Source of the DNA: an uncultured Prevotella sp.
GTDB taxonomy: Bacteria; Bacteroidota; Bacteroidia; Bacteroidales; Bacteroidaceae
Reading direction: 5' to 3'
NCBI GenBank assembly: GCA_900315775.1
Contig: ONAJ01000028.1
Coordinates: 16,306-80,305 of the forward strand
Length of the DNA: 64,000 nucleotides
The notes under the pieces: model-generated
What the model was told of the DNA's origin: nothing
The model's database searches: none
What the model saw: the letters and a program-made list of their open reading frames with translations, nothing else
Translations under genes and position numbers: made by a program
Part shown: in pieces, positions 25,775 to 34,562 of the stretch
Layout: every line of letters starts with the position of its first letter
Position numbering within the stretch: the stretch's first letter is position 1

Positions 25775-28700
25775 CAGTTTGTATGCTCCCTGAGCACCGA
25801 GGCGATACCCGGCAAAGTTCCACCCGTAACTACTTTCTTCACGCCTTCAGCGTCTTGATTGAAGTGTACTGCGTAAGTCTGTAGATAAGTGGGGTGACTG
25901 ACACCGTTATAGGATATGGTGCTTCTGGAGTGTATCCTCACGTGGTAGGGGTCCGGTTGATTGTTGTTTGTGCTATTAAAGTACCACACCCAGCGAGGGC
26001 GTGTGCTGGCGCCACCTGCCATCTGTTCGTCTTTCATCGCCTGGCTGTAGATGTTCAGGTTACCGTCACCGTTGGTGTAAGGATATACTGCCTGCAGCTT
26101 CGTCGATGTCAGTTTATCGTTACCATCCTCCAGGTAGTAGCCCTCAGCGAAGGGCTCAAGGAACTTCAATGTGTATTGATTGGTGTTACCAAACTTCACT
26201 ATATCATTTGCGTCGTAGGTGACGTAGATGTGGGTTCCGCGATAGGCTCTGGTTATATGAACCTGATAATAGCTTGCACCATTATTTACTTTGAAATAGT
26301 AGTCGTGCTCGGTACCTGTCAGTTTCTTTGCTTTTGTATCCAAGTCGGTATCATCACTTGCCTCGAGTTTGTAACCTTCAGATGCGCTTCCCCAAGCTTC
26401 GGAATCAGATGCAGTTTTAGAATATGTGGCATTAAGATCTGCAAGGGTTCCAAGCGGATTGGGATCTGCTTTTACCGTATAGACATCACCAGCTTTATTA
26501 ATGTCGTTCTCAGCATAATAGTGATAGGTTCCTACCAACGGACTTTGATAATCCTCTGGCAACGCGAGGTCTGGGCTTTGGCTGGTCAGAGTCAGCAATT
26601 CATGATTCGACTTATCTATCAAGTGGTAGGTATAGGGGATAGTCTGTTCCAATCGGAATTTCAGCACATCGCTACCGTGAACATATCCGTCGTTTTCTAC
26701 GTCGTTATAATAGATTTTCACGGTGTTTTCAGCAGGGCGTCCTATATTATAATATGTAGAGGAAGCGTCCACACCGTCTCCTGTAGCTACCAACACTTCA
26801 TAGACACCGGCATTGGTGCTTGCCTTGGCTACAAATCGCTGAGCATCAGCTCTTGTCGTAGTAAAACTGAGAGCCCCAGCATTTTCTATTGTTGCCACAT
26901 CTATCCAAGCACCTTTTTGCCTTTCCGGGTTGGTTTTTATTCCGTTGTCATCATACACATCAGGATTTTCCGTCTGACCTGCAACTTTTTCAGCCACAGA
27001 AGGAAGAACCTCTCTTGCCCCCAGGTTGTCGATAAGCATAGCGTAGGGGTCTCGGTTTCTCAACTTCCAAAGGAAGTTTTTATCTTTCAAATCAGCAGGG
27101 GTGGGAGCTGTTTTTGTACTCAGTGAACTGCCGTTGAAGTAAACATATTGTCCATTAAGCACCACGTTAAACTCCTGGTCCTCACTCAGCCTAATCGGCT
27201 TGCTGCTGAGTTGACTAGTGGTATAGGTAACATAGATGTCCGCTGCTGTATTAGGCGTCTCGGTGATAGCAGTTTGCTCTGAAGGATTATGAAAGTCGCG
27301 ACGATTGACTACGTCGTCATTATTTCTATCCGTATAACTGCTGTAGAACGTCACCGTCTCGTCCAAAATGAACGGGCTGACGATGATACTTGGGATGCTG
27401 GCAAGTGACAATGCCGAGAAGATGGTCTGACTGGATGTGGCCTTCACAGCGATGCGGCCAGACTTATCTACAATGTTGTAAGTATAAGTCCGCTTGGGCA
27501 ACTCCAGCACTTTCACACGGGTAGAGTTTGTTGTGCTATATTCTACGGTATTTCCGTCAAAGGATGAAGACGTTGTGCCCTGAGTGATGGTGATAACAGA
27601 AGGATTAGCAGGGCTTTCTGATGGCTTACTACCTTCTGCATTATTATATTGCTGGAAGGTAAGAGTCATCGTCTTGTCTTCACCACTCTTGTTCTCAGCT
27701 ATCTTCACCACAATAGTCATCGTTGTGCCCGTCACCTGTTTTACGTTATTAAGTTCCGGTGTGACAGAAACTATCTGACTATCATCCCCTCCTGCGGTGA
27801 TTCCGTAATATTTACTAGTATTCAATCCGCTGATGTTGAGAATGACGGTCTGGGCATTTTTATCCGTGGTGGGAAGTGAAGGATCAGAACCATACGCAAC
27901 GTCTGCACTCACATGTCCTGTATTCCAATTCCAATAGCCTGTGCCGTTATACTCACGCAGCAGGAAGCTGCCTGTCGTTGCATCGTAAGGCATTTCCCAT
28001 GTATCGTGACCACCCAGAGTGACGTAGTTCGAACCCTCACGATACAGCACTTTCAGTTCGTAAGGGTCACCCACAAAGGCAAACTCACTCTCCTTTACAA
28101 ACTCGCCGTTGGCGCCATTGTTCTTGTAGGTGCCACTATTGTTCTTAATCTTTCTACCAGATTCCTGAACGCTTCCGTCGTCTGTCAACTCATACCAAGT
28201 GGCTGTGGTGTAGCTGGCTGATGGTGACAGGAACTTCGGAGCAGAAGCTGACACATTATAGCCCACATAGACCTTATATCCTTCGGTGTTATCGTAGTCG
28301 GCCTGAGAGAATTCTGTAATCTCCTGAGTACAAGCTGCATCCTTATAGAACTTACCATTGAATTCTATATATTTACGCTTCAGGGCATCGGGCAGATATT
28401 TGGTCTCAATAACACCATTTTCTACCGTATATTGGCTGACCTGGTCCAATACAGAAACGACATTGCCGAAAGGTGTGACTACCTTAAACGTCAACTTCTT
28501 GATGGGATAGATACCTTCTATCGTGAGGTTATTCGTCGCATTATCCAGTGCAACCTGATTTATCACCAAATTGTTACAAGTGTTCGCCTCTTTTAGATAA
28601 TACAAATCTGTCGGAGTGTTGCCAGAGCCGTCTTGCATTCTAGTGCCCATAAAAACGAAGTCAGTGGATTTGGAGTTGTTCAGCAGGGCAAAAGAGTTCC

Positions 28701-29727
28701 TAATCGTACCATTTTGTCCGTGATAATATCCGGTTCTGGCATCCCAACCTGTGCCAGAACCTTCTGTCAAATTCGTCGGGTTTGCGGGGAGACTGGAATC
28801 GTATGCTTTGTTATAATGTCTGTGCTCATCACTTGCAAAATACGTATTGGCGGTTCCGTTGGAAAACAGACTACCTTCCTTGTAGTACTTATATACAAAT
28901 TCGTTATTACTATTATCATTCTTTTCTATATAAGTAGTGTCCTTAGCATAGGCGGTACGAATGATGATGTTATAGGGGTCACTACCAACAAACTCAAACA
29001 TGAAGTGGAACTTTGAGCCCGTTATAGCCTCTTTGTTCTTATTATCACCACTGCTCCAATAAGAACCGACTTTGGTGCTGGACACATCCACCTTCATAAA
29101 GTCCTCACTGGCCAGCATCTCCGGATCGACAATCGTCTTAGGCAGAACGGCAGGACGGTTGTTACGTCCTCGGTTGTATGCAAAGAAGCCCTTTTCCACT
29201 TCCTTGCCCTTGTTGTCATAGCCTATTGCTTTGATGTTGTATTTCACCGAACCGTTGAGCTGGGCTATTTCATTTGATGAATTGTATGTATAAACAACAT
29301 AGTAATCTGCTGTAGTACCAGAAAGAGTCGTGTTTTCTGCTACTGGTATAGCATCATCCGAAGTGTCTCCAGATGTATCCTCACCCTTCACCACATAAGT
29401 ATAACCTTTGTTTTGGTTATTCGTAGCATCGAAGAGTTTTACAGCAGAAGGACTCTTGGTGACATCCCCAGCTGCATAATACGTGAACCCTGTAGCCAGC
29501 GGACTCTTGTAGGCAGCAGGCAACTCCAATTTAGACTGACCCTTCACAGTAACCTTGAATGCCTCCAGACGTTTTCCGGAGATTTCCGCCCTCATGTGGT
29601 AGATGCTATTGTTAATCGGCAACGTCAGGATGTGGTAGGTCACATCTGTGGCCCATATTTTGTTTTGCGCTCCTGCGAGTAGCAGGAATACCAAGAGAGT
29701 TCGTATTATGAATCTATATTGTTTCAT
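25774..29727 (-). CDS. N-terminal third of the same giant surface protein, truncated by frameshift
   Basis: A 1317-aa frame starting with a signal peptide (MKQYRFIIRTLLVFLLLAGA, cleavage near WA-TD). It carries the same modules as the downstream frame: YHILTLPINNSIYHM, YNIVDKSGRIAV and YHLIDKSNHELL, each followed by SP(L/F)...YY. The DPY modules are DPYNIIIRT, DPYELKVLY, DPYAMLIDN and DPYHVRIHS. It loses sense after HFNQDAEGVKK and ends at a TGA that overlaps the next ATG by one base (TGATG). The other frame takes over at the same place, so one base seems to have been lost between about 25820 and 25846. As it stands the product would lack the C-terminal sorting signal. It lies 53 bases downstream of a fimbrillin gene. 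Confidence 0.85.
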   Translation of the reverse strand: MKQYRFIIRTLLVFLLLAGAQNKIWATDVTYHILTLPINNSIYHMRAEISGKRLEAFKVTVKGQSKLELPAAYKSPLATGFTYYAAGDVTKSPSAVKLFDATNNQNKGYTYVVKGEDTSGDTSDDAIPVAENTTLSGTTADYYVVYTYNSSNEIAQLNGSVKYNIKAIGYDNKGKEVEKGFFAYNRGRNNRPAVLPKTIVDPEMLASEDFMKVDVSSTKVGSYWSSGDNKNKEAITGSKFHFMFEFVGSDPYNIIIRTAYAKDTTYIEKNDNSNNEFVYKYYKEGSLFSNGTANTYFASDEHRHYNKAYDSSLPANPTNLTEGSGTGWDARTGYYHGQNGTIRNSFALLNNSKSTDFVFMGTRMQDGSGNTPTDLYYLKEANTCNNLVINQVALDNATNNLTIEGIYPIKKLTFKVVTPFGNVVSVLDQVSQYTVENGVIETKYLPDALKRKYIEFNGKFYKDAACTQEITEFSQADYDNTEGYKVYVGYNVSASAPKFLSPSASYTTATWYELTDDGSVQESGRKIKNNSGTYKNNGANGEFVKESEFAFVGDPYELKVLYREGSNYVTLGGHDTWEMPYDATTGSFLLREYNGTGYWNWNTGHVSADVAYGSDPSLPTTDKNAQTVILNISGLNTSKYYGITAGGDDSQIVSVTPELNNVKQVTGTTMTIVVKIAENKSGEDKTMTLTFQQYNNAEGSKPSESPANPSVITITQGTTSSSFDGNTVEYSTTNSTRVKVLELPKRTYTYNIVDKSGRIAVKATSSQTIFSALSLASIPSIIVSPFILDETVTFYSSYTDRNNDDVVNRRDFHNPSEQTAITETPNTAADIYVTYTTSQLSSKPIRLSEDQEFNVVLNGQYVYFNGSSLSTKTAPTPADLKDKNFLWKLRNRDPYAMLIDNLGAREVLPSVAEKVAGQTENPDVYDDNGIKTNPERQKGAWIDVATIENAGALSFTTTRADAQRFVAKASTNAGVYEVLVATGDGVDASSTYYNIGRPAENTVKIYYNDVENDGYVHGSDVLKFRLEQTIPYTYHLIDKSNHELLTLTSQSPDLALPEDYQSPLVGTYHYYAENDINKAGDVYTVKADPNPLGTLADLNATYSKTASDSEAWGSASEGYKLEASDDTDLDTKAKKLTGTEHDYYFKVNNGASYYQVHITRAYRGTHIYVTYDANDIVKFGNTNQYTLKFLEPFAEGYYLEDGNDKLTSTKLQAVYPYTNGDGNLNIYSQAMKDEQMAGGASTRPRWVWYFNSTNNNQPDPYHVRIHSRSTISYNGVSHPTYLQTYAVHFNQDAEGVKKVVTGGTLPGIASVLREHTN

Positions 29728-29780
29728 TATCTATATTTCGTTTTACATCTTACTTCTTACATCAAACATCATACATCTTC

Positions 29781-30794
29781 TTACCATTGTTCGGTGTATT
29801 TTGCTATATCAACCTTAAGTCCTAATTTGTCGAGCGTCAGGTTGTAGGTATATATGTAACCAGCCTGCCAGTTGAAGTCAACATTGGTTCCGTAGTCGCT
29901 GATGGTTACTGGGTTGCTCCAATCGTCCCAAGTGGCATTGACTGTGAGGTACTTAGAGCCGTAGTTGTTTGGGATAACAAGGAAGGGCGTGGATTCTGTG
30001 GTTGCTGTGCCGTATTTCAGCGTTTGCGTTATCGTCATATCGGTGCTGCCGGTGAGGCCGGTCCAAGTCATATCGCTACCATCGAAAGTGCAGGTACCTG
30101 CGGTCTTCAGGCCATTTATGCTGATGCTATTTATCTTCACATGTGTGCCACTTGCAGCAGTAATGGTAAATTTTATAACTGCCAAGGGATGCTTGAATAC
30201 CATTGGCAGAGCGCCACCTTCTTCAGTCTGTGTGGCAAGGGTCTGGTTGGGTAGTACAGATACCAGGAATTCCTGCATTGAGCTTTGAGACGCAAGCGTC
30301 ATATAGCTGCTCATGTCGCAAGTGAAACTTACTCCTGTGCTGTGGTTGTATGTTGGATCTCCGATGTATGCTGGCTTGTCGAAAGGACAGAAACCTACGA
30401 AGTCGAGTGTTGATGCTGGTGTTGAGCCTCCTGCTACTGTAGAGCCGTCGAAGGGCCAGTAGTAGTGTTCCTGTGCACCAGCAGCCCAGAACTTCCAGGC
30501 ATTGGGCTCGTTTACGTTGTCGTAGTGCAGCGTCTTACCATTAAGATACTTTGTCTCAGTATCATGATAGTAAGCATCAATCTTGAGGTCATAGTCCTGC
30601 AGCGCTGTATTGTTGTCTATTGTAGTGCGAGAACCCTTCAGCATACTCGTCACGTTAGTCTGGACACGTATTTCCTGCGGCTCTCCCCCAACCTGCTGGG
30701 TAGAGTCGCTGTTATCTTTCGAGCAGCCTGCCAGCAACATTCCTGCCGCCAGCACCCCTATATATATATAATAATGTGTAACCTTCATCGTCAT
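29781..30794 (-). CDS. Fimbrillin-family (Mfa1/FimA-like) lipoprotein
   Basis: A 337-aa lipoprotein with lipobox LLAGC (Cys24). The order of segments is that of Bacteroidetes fimbrillins: a polar linker, an N-terminal beta domain with YYWPFDGST and LDFVGFCPF (the W.L...L.F.AY-type motif), then LPMVFKHPLAVIKFTI (the F.H..A.I.F core strand). It ends in a C-terminal strand typical of the family (YIYTYNLTLDKLGLKVDIAK). Fimbrillins are exported as lipoproteins, cut by an Arg/Lys protease and polymerised by strand exchange. Whether this is shaft or accessory subunit is not clear. The start region contains ATGAAATG microrepeats, so the exact start is uncertain by a few codons. Confidence 0.87.
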   Translation of the reverse strand: MTMKVTHYYIYIGVLAAGMLLAGCSKDNSDSTQQVGGEPQEIRVQTNVTSMLKGSRTTIDNNTALQDYDLKIDAYYHDTETKYLNGKTLHYDNVNEPNAWKFWAAGAQEHYYWPFDGSTVAGGSTPASTLDFVGFCPFDKPAYIGDPTYNHSTGVSFTCDMSSYMTLASQSSMQEFLVSVLPNQTLATQTEEGGALPMVFKHPLAVIKFTITAASGTHVKINSISINGLKTAGTCTFDGSDMTWTGLTGSTDMTITQTLKYGTATTESTPFLVIPNNYGSKYLTVNATWDDWSNPVTISDYGTNVDFNWQAGYIYTYNLTLDKLGLKVDIAKYTEQW

Positions 30795-30887
30795 TTCATC
30801 ATTTCATCATTTCATCTTACATCCAGGGACCGTCCCTGAGTGCAATTCTCTTTCAAAGCTGACACAGAACCAGAGTTGCGTGCTAAG

Positions 30888-30950
30888 AACGAGCCGTAAC
30901 CTCGTTGCCGACGAGCCGTAACCTCGTTACCGACGAGCCGTAACCTCGTT
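30888..30950. repeat. Three tandem 22-bp repeats, each a hairpin
   Basis: ACGAGCCGTAACCTCGTT occurs at 30889-30906, 30911-30928 and 30933-30950 with a period of 22 bases. Each copy pairs ACGAG with CTCGT around CCGTAAC. The array lies in the spacer between the two fimbrillin genes, within the presumed operon mRNA. Confidence 0.9.
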
Positions 30951-31027
30951 TTCCTTCTTTTTCTAATTCTGTATCAACAATGTCAAAGAACAATTTTCGG
31001 CTCCGAGCCATTTTATTTTTTCTGTGT

Positions 31028-31058
31028 AGCCAAGCGGGGAGTCGAACCCCACCTGGCT
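31028..31058 (-). other. tRNA acceptor/T-arm-like minihelix
   Basis: On the minus strand AGCCAGG-TGGGG-TTCGACT-CCCCG-CTTGGCT folds into a 7-bp plus 5-bp continuous stem closed by a canonical T-loop (TTCGACT), followed by A in the discriminator position. D and anticodon arms are absent. It lies 39 bases after the stop of the 433-aa fimbrillin. A U-run is lacking on both sides, so it is not an ordinary terminator. A 5-bp hairpin CCTAG-GAACCATT-CTAGG lies just upstream. Confidence 0.6.
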
Positions 31059-31096
31059 TATTGGTTATCCTAGAATGGTTCCTAGGGAATGTTGCA

Positions 31097-32398
31097 TTAA
31101 GGCTGTGCTACAGTAAGTGTGAACAATGTTGTTCCTTCATCGTTCTTAATCAAGACAGTCTGATTCTTACCTGTGTCAGATGTTACTGTGAATGAAACTG
31201 TGAATGCAGCATCTGCAGCTACAGCGGTATCAGCAGTAGGACTAACAGCGGTTATAAATGTTCCTGTACCTGTACCTACCTCTGCTTTATAGCTATCTGC
31301 TGGTAATCCAGAAATAGAAACTGTATAAGTGCCTGCTGTTGCAGAAGGCAAAGTATAAGTTCCGGTTATACCTGTTCCTGCTACATAAGTAAATGACTTA
31401 GTTGGTACTTCAACATAGTTAACAGGAGTTGTATCAATCCATGGAGTTACAGAAGCATTGATGAAGATCTCATGCAAGTTGAAAGTAATGTCATACACAT
31501 ACTTTGTTGCCTTTGCCAAATTGCGATCTACAGGTGTGAATGTATATGTAAGGTCTTTGTTAACCCCTGCAATACGATAAGTCAAAGTGAAGCTATCAAA
31601 AGAAGCAGCTGATGGATGAGGAACTACCATGATGTCAGCCTTCTTCTCTGAACTAGTAGTTACGGCATATTCACCACTGAAGGCGTCAAATGTAGCTGTT
31701 GGGCTACCAGGTGTCCATGTAGCAGCAGTTACTGTAGGTTCTGCAGCTGTTGCTGTTTTGCAGTCGCTAGTAAGTGCAAGACTTCCAGAGAAAATAGCAT
31801 TATTAAGAGTAATCTTCTTCAGTGTAATCGCAGATGCAACATTTGCTTTAACGTTAAATGTAAGCAATGCCTGAGCATGTTTAAACACCATATCCACTTT
31901 GTCAGGAATAACCAGAGCGTTTCCCGTCTGAGTTACCTTACCTTGACCAACTGCATACATCAGGTCATTCTGCGTTGTGCTGTTATCAGCCATTGCAAGA
32001 GTAACACCTGCTGCATTATCGGGTGAAGACCATGTAGCAGAACCTGCTGTTAAATTAGCATAACCCAAGAAGTTAATAGTTGCAGGAGACAATGGCCAAT
32101 ACTTGGCTGTTGAGCACCCCCACCAACCACTTGTGTTATGTGTGTTGTGGGTGAATTCTGCTGCATTAAAGAAGTTTACATTGTTCTGCGCATCATAGGC
32201 AGCCACCTGAATGGCAGATGTTGTAGGGAATGTACCATCTAAGATAGCTGCACGAGAAGCCTTCTGTGAGATTGGAGAGAATGCAATCTCTTGCTGTTGG
32301 TTGCTAAGAGCTGCGGAATTTTCAGCGATTGTGTCGTCGCTGGTGCAGGAAGCGAGCGCTACGGCTGCTGCTGCAAGGAAAAATAAATTCTTTTTCAT
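31097..32398 (-). CDS. Fimbrillin-family lipoprotein with extra C-terminal beta domain
   Basis: A 433-aa lipoprotein (MKKNLFFLAAAAVALASC, Cys18). It shows fimbrillin features: EIAFSPISQKASRA near the mature N-terminus (a possible Arg processing site), YWPLSPATINFLGYAN (the WP....L.F.GY motif), DMVFKHAQALLTFNVKAN and KYVYDITFNLHEI ending in VTPW. About 90 residues follow that are Thr/Val/Ala-rich and look like an extra Ig-like domain (TYTLPSATAGTYTVSISGLP). It is strongly Ala/Thr-rich. It is probably the main fimbrial subunit candidate because it is the longest and comes first of the two. It lies downstream of the DUF5119 gene. Confidence 0.87.
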   Translation of the reverse strand: MKKNLFFLAAAAVALASCTSDDTIAENSAALSNQQQEIAFSPISQKASRAAILDGTFPTTSAIQVAAYDAQNNVNFFNAAEFTHNTHNTSGWWGCSTAKYWPLSPATINFLGYANLTAGSATWSSPDNAAGVTLAMADNSTTQNDLMYAVGQGKVTQTGNALVIPDKVDMVFKHAQALLTFNVKANVASAITLKKITLNNAIFSGSLALTSDCKTATAAEPTVTAATWTPGSPTATFDAFSGEYAVTTSSEKKADIMVVPHPSAASFDSFTLTYRIAGVNKDLTYTFTPVDRNLAKATKYVYDITFNLHEIFINASVTPWIDTTPVNYVEVPTKSFTYVAGTGITGTYTLPSATAGTYTVSISGLPADSYKAEVGTGTGTFITAVSPTADTAVAADAAFTVSFTVTSDTGKNQTVLIKNDEGTTLFTLTVAQP

Positions 32399-32506
32399 AA
32401 TGTAATAATTAAAACTGTTAATAATTGATTTGTTTATTCTTTTTTTACTTTTCTCTATCGTTTAAAACGTTAGTAATGTTATGTTGAACTCTCTATTTTT
32501 CTTTTA

Positions 32507-33559
32507 TCATCCTATCGGGACATCGTGGTTCTCTTCGTCCCACGGGTCAACGGTAGGTGCTATACCTGAGCCACCACCTTCCTCGGGGTCTGGCACCACG
32601 ATGGGTTCGTCGATGATGATGTGGTGCGTCGGGTCGGTGAACTGTGTGGTGATATCCTCTGAGATAAGGACTTCCTCGCCACTCGTGTTCTGTATGATGA
32701 TGTTCATATATACACGACTTTCGCCAGGCAGCTTGCCAAAGGTGTTGAAGGCTGCGTGGATGCCTATCATGTTGGGCACTACTTCTACGGGGAAGTAGAT
32801 GGTGGCGGGCTCTGTGCTCTTCTCACCGCGTCCGAAAAAGTTGCTGCGTACCTGGTTAGTGACGAAGCACTCCATGCTGGCGATGTTCCTCTCGCCGACG
32901 ATATTGATGAGGTCTATCTCGTAGGTCTCTATGATAGTGGCGGCATCACCGTGAATGGTGAAGATGCCGTCAGGTATATACGACGGTATTTCTATCTGTT
33001 TGTTTGCTACCAGCAGGTGGTCTGGCGTGTAGATGATTGGTCCTTCAGGAAGTTCCTCTTCTACGCTTTCACCCTCGCCTACGCTTTCACCGTCGGCACC
33101 GCGGGTGCTGTTCTTGTAGAACTTGGCAAGCTCTCTGGACTTCTGCTGGGTAATGTCGCTGGTAAATGCCTCGAGGGTATTTATGTCGCCCTCGCCACGT
33201 ATCTGTGTCCACTCGGTACCGAAAGAGTATGCCACCATCTTGTATGCGCCTGGCGAAACGTGTATCTGTCCCCTGCCGCCCTTAACAAACTCTGTGGTTG
33301 AAAGCTTGTCGCTAAGTGGGTTGTAGAAGTCCACCTTCATATACTCTGGGGCGTTAATCTTGGTGTGTGTCTCGTCGTCAACCTCCAGGTCGTACTCCAT
33401 ATCGAGCTTAAGACTGAGCAACAGTTCTATGTCGGAGTCAAGACCATGAGGATGATCGTAGCAGAGGTCCTTGTAGTGGCAGCTACACAGCAGGAACAGT
33501 ATTGCTGCCAATATAATTGACAGTTGACAATTGACAATTGACAATTGATGCCTTTTCAT
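32507..33559 (-). CDS. DUF5119-family lipoprotein (fimbrial operon component)
   Basis: A 350-aa protein with the start chosen at 33559, giving a lipoprotein signal ending FLLCSC (Cys27). The body matches what I know of DUF5119 proteins: CYDHPHG soon after the lipobox, LKLDMEYDLEVD, PEYMKVDFYNP, GAYKMVAYSFGTEW and a C-terminal Gly/Pro-rich region. DUF5119 genes usually sit between a DUF3575 gene and fimbrillins, as here, and are thought to be anchor or accessory subunits. The ATG overlaps the DUF3575 stop (ATGA). The signal-peptide codons (QLSIVNCQLSI) are made of a TTGACAATTGACAATTG microrepeat. Confidence 0.85.
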   Translation of the reverse strand: MKRHQLSIVNCQLSIILAAILFLLCSCHYKDLCYDHPHGLDSDIELLLSLKLDMEYDLEVDDETHTKINAPEYMKVDFYNPLSDKLSTTEFVKGGRGQIHVSPGAYKMVAYSFGTEWTQIRGEGDINTLEAFTSDITQQKSRELAKFYKNSTRGADGESVGEGESVEEELPEGPIIYTPDHLLVANKQIEIPSYIPDGIFTIHGDAATIIETYEIDLINIVGERNIASMECFVTNQVRSNFFGRGEKSTEPATIYFPVEVVPNMIGIHAAFNTFGKLPGESRVYMNIIIQNTSGEEVLISEDITTQFTDPTHHIIIDEPIVVPDPEEGGGSGIAPTVDPWDEENHDVPIG

Positions 33560-34287
33560 CTCTTGCCTCCTTTCTTGCCTGATTGCGGCATACGACCTAT
33601 AATCCATTTCAGACTCACCTCAGCCTTGGTAGGTCCCCACCAGTTGCGTTTATTTGTTGACAGCCATACATAGTGACCTGTATTGTCGTTGGCTGGCTCG
33701 TATTTCTTGTACTCGTCTCCGTAGTAACCTATTCCTATGTTGAAGTCAAGTCGCAGACGACGGTTCAGAGGAGTGCTGTAGCCGTACTCCAGACCAAAGC
33801 CAAAGCCGGGGCTCGATGCCTGATAGCCCTTTCCACCCCACTCTACGTCGTAGGTCAACATGGAGACATAGGCTCCGATATGGTGTCCCGTCAGGTCGTT
33901 ATCGACATTGACATTTTTACGCAGATAGTGACGTAACGTCAGATAGCCGCCATAGCACTGCCAATAGCGGTGACGCGAGTCGGACTTAAACCATGTATGG
34001 TACCAGTCAAAGGCTAACGTCATCTGCTTACACAGCGTGACTTCTATACCAATGTTGGGCACAAGGATAGCGTCAAACAGCAGGTTGCTCTTCAAAACCC
34101 AGTGGGTAGGACAGCGCATCACACCTTTGCGCATTTCGATGCACGGAGCACAGGTGTCAGCCTCCTCAACGAGAGGAGTCTCAACGGTCTGTACCGACTG
34201 CATTTCCTGAGCAAAGGAGACCTGTACTGTAGCTATTAGCAGCAGCAACAGTAAGTAATGTAAAATATTCTTCCTATTCCTTTCCAC
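33556..34287 (-). CDS. DUF3575-family outer-membrane protein (fimbrial operon component)
   Basis: A 243-aa protein with a signal peptide (NILHYLLLLLLIATVQVSFA). The conserved stretch KSNLLFDAILVPNIGIEVTL, then DWYHTW, YWQCYGG and LRHYLRKN identify DUF3575. The remainder (GAYVSMLTYDVEWGGKGYQ, FGLEYGYSTPL) is beta-barrel-like. It is the first gene of the leftward adhesin operon, with a promoter at 34334-34341. It may anchor or help secrete the fimbria; the biochemical role is not established. Confidence 0.87.
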   Translation of the reverse strand: MERNRKNILHYLLLLLLIATVQVSFAQEMQSVQTVETPLVEEADTCAPCIEMRKGVMRCPTHWVLKSNLLFDAILVPNIGIEVTLCKQMTLAFDWYHTWFKSDSRHRYWQCYGGYLTLRHYLRKNVNVDNDLTGHHIGAYVSMLTYDVEWGGKGYQASSPGFGFGLEYGYSTPLNRRLRLDFNIGIGYYGDEYKKYEPANDNTGHYVWLSTNKRNWWGPTKAEVSLKWIIGRMPQSGKKGGKR

Positions 34288-34333
34288 TGATTTGTTTTAT
34301 CCTTTGTACGCGTACATTATAATATACATCCTG

Positions 34334-34341
34334 CAAAAGTA
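34334..34341 (-). promoter_or_regulatory. -7 promoter element of the fimbrial operon
   Basis: The minus strand reads TACTTTTGCAGG, about 46 bases upstream of the DUF3575 start. Confidence 0.65.
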
Positions 34342-34494
34342 CACATATTCCTGCAAACAAACAAAAATTTTTAAAGATTTTTATATTTTATGGGTATATT
34401 CTCCACCAAATCATCACTTTTTTACCACACAAAAGGCAAAAAGTGGGCACCTCGCTCGCACGTAGAGTTTTAAAAGTGCGTGGTGTGTTAAGAC

Positions 34495-34533
34495 AAAAAA
34501 AAGAAGTGCAGCCATGAAGGTTGCACTTCCTTT
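34495..34533 (-). terminator. Rho-independent terminator of the 192-aa barrel gene
   Basis: On the minus strand GGAAGTGCAACC and GGCTGCACTTCT pair around a 5-base loop, followed by a run of eight T. It lies 30 bases after the stop codon at 34563. Confidence 0.9.
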
Positions 34534-34562
34534 GTATAGTTAAGTGTCTAAATCTCTACGAA

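Noticed and set aside
25774-25860. Programmed -1 ribosomal frameshifting to join the two giant-protein frames
   Set aside because: No canonical slippery heptamer (such as A AAA AAG) is in the overlap window (the sequence there is GTG AAG AAA GTA GTT) and no clear stimulating hairpin; a base loss or sequencing error is simpler.
25894-27126. 410-codon open frame on the plus strand
   Set aside because: It lies entirely antisense to the giant surface gene, is rich in Ile/Val/Cys as expected for a complement frame, has no promoter and no recognisable domain.
30888-30950. CRISPR array
   Set aside because: Only three units of 22 bp with 4-base spacing, no spacers of protospacer size, no cas genes.
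31028-31058. Rho-independent terminator
   Set aside because: The stem is strong, but neither strand has a U-run after it.
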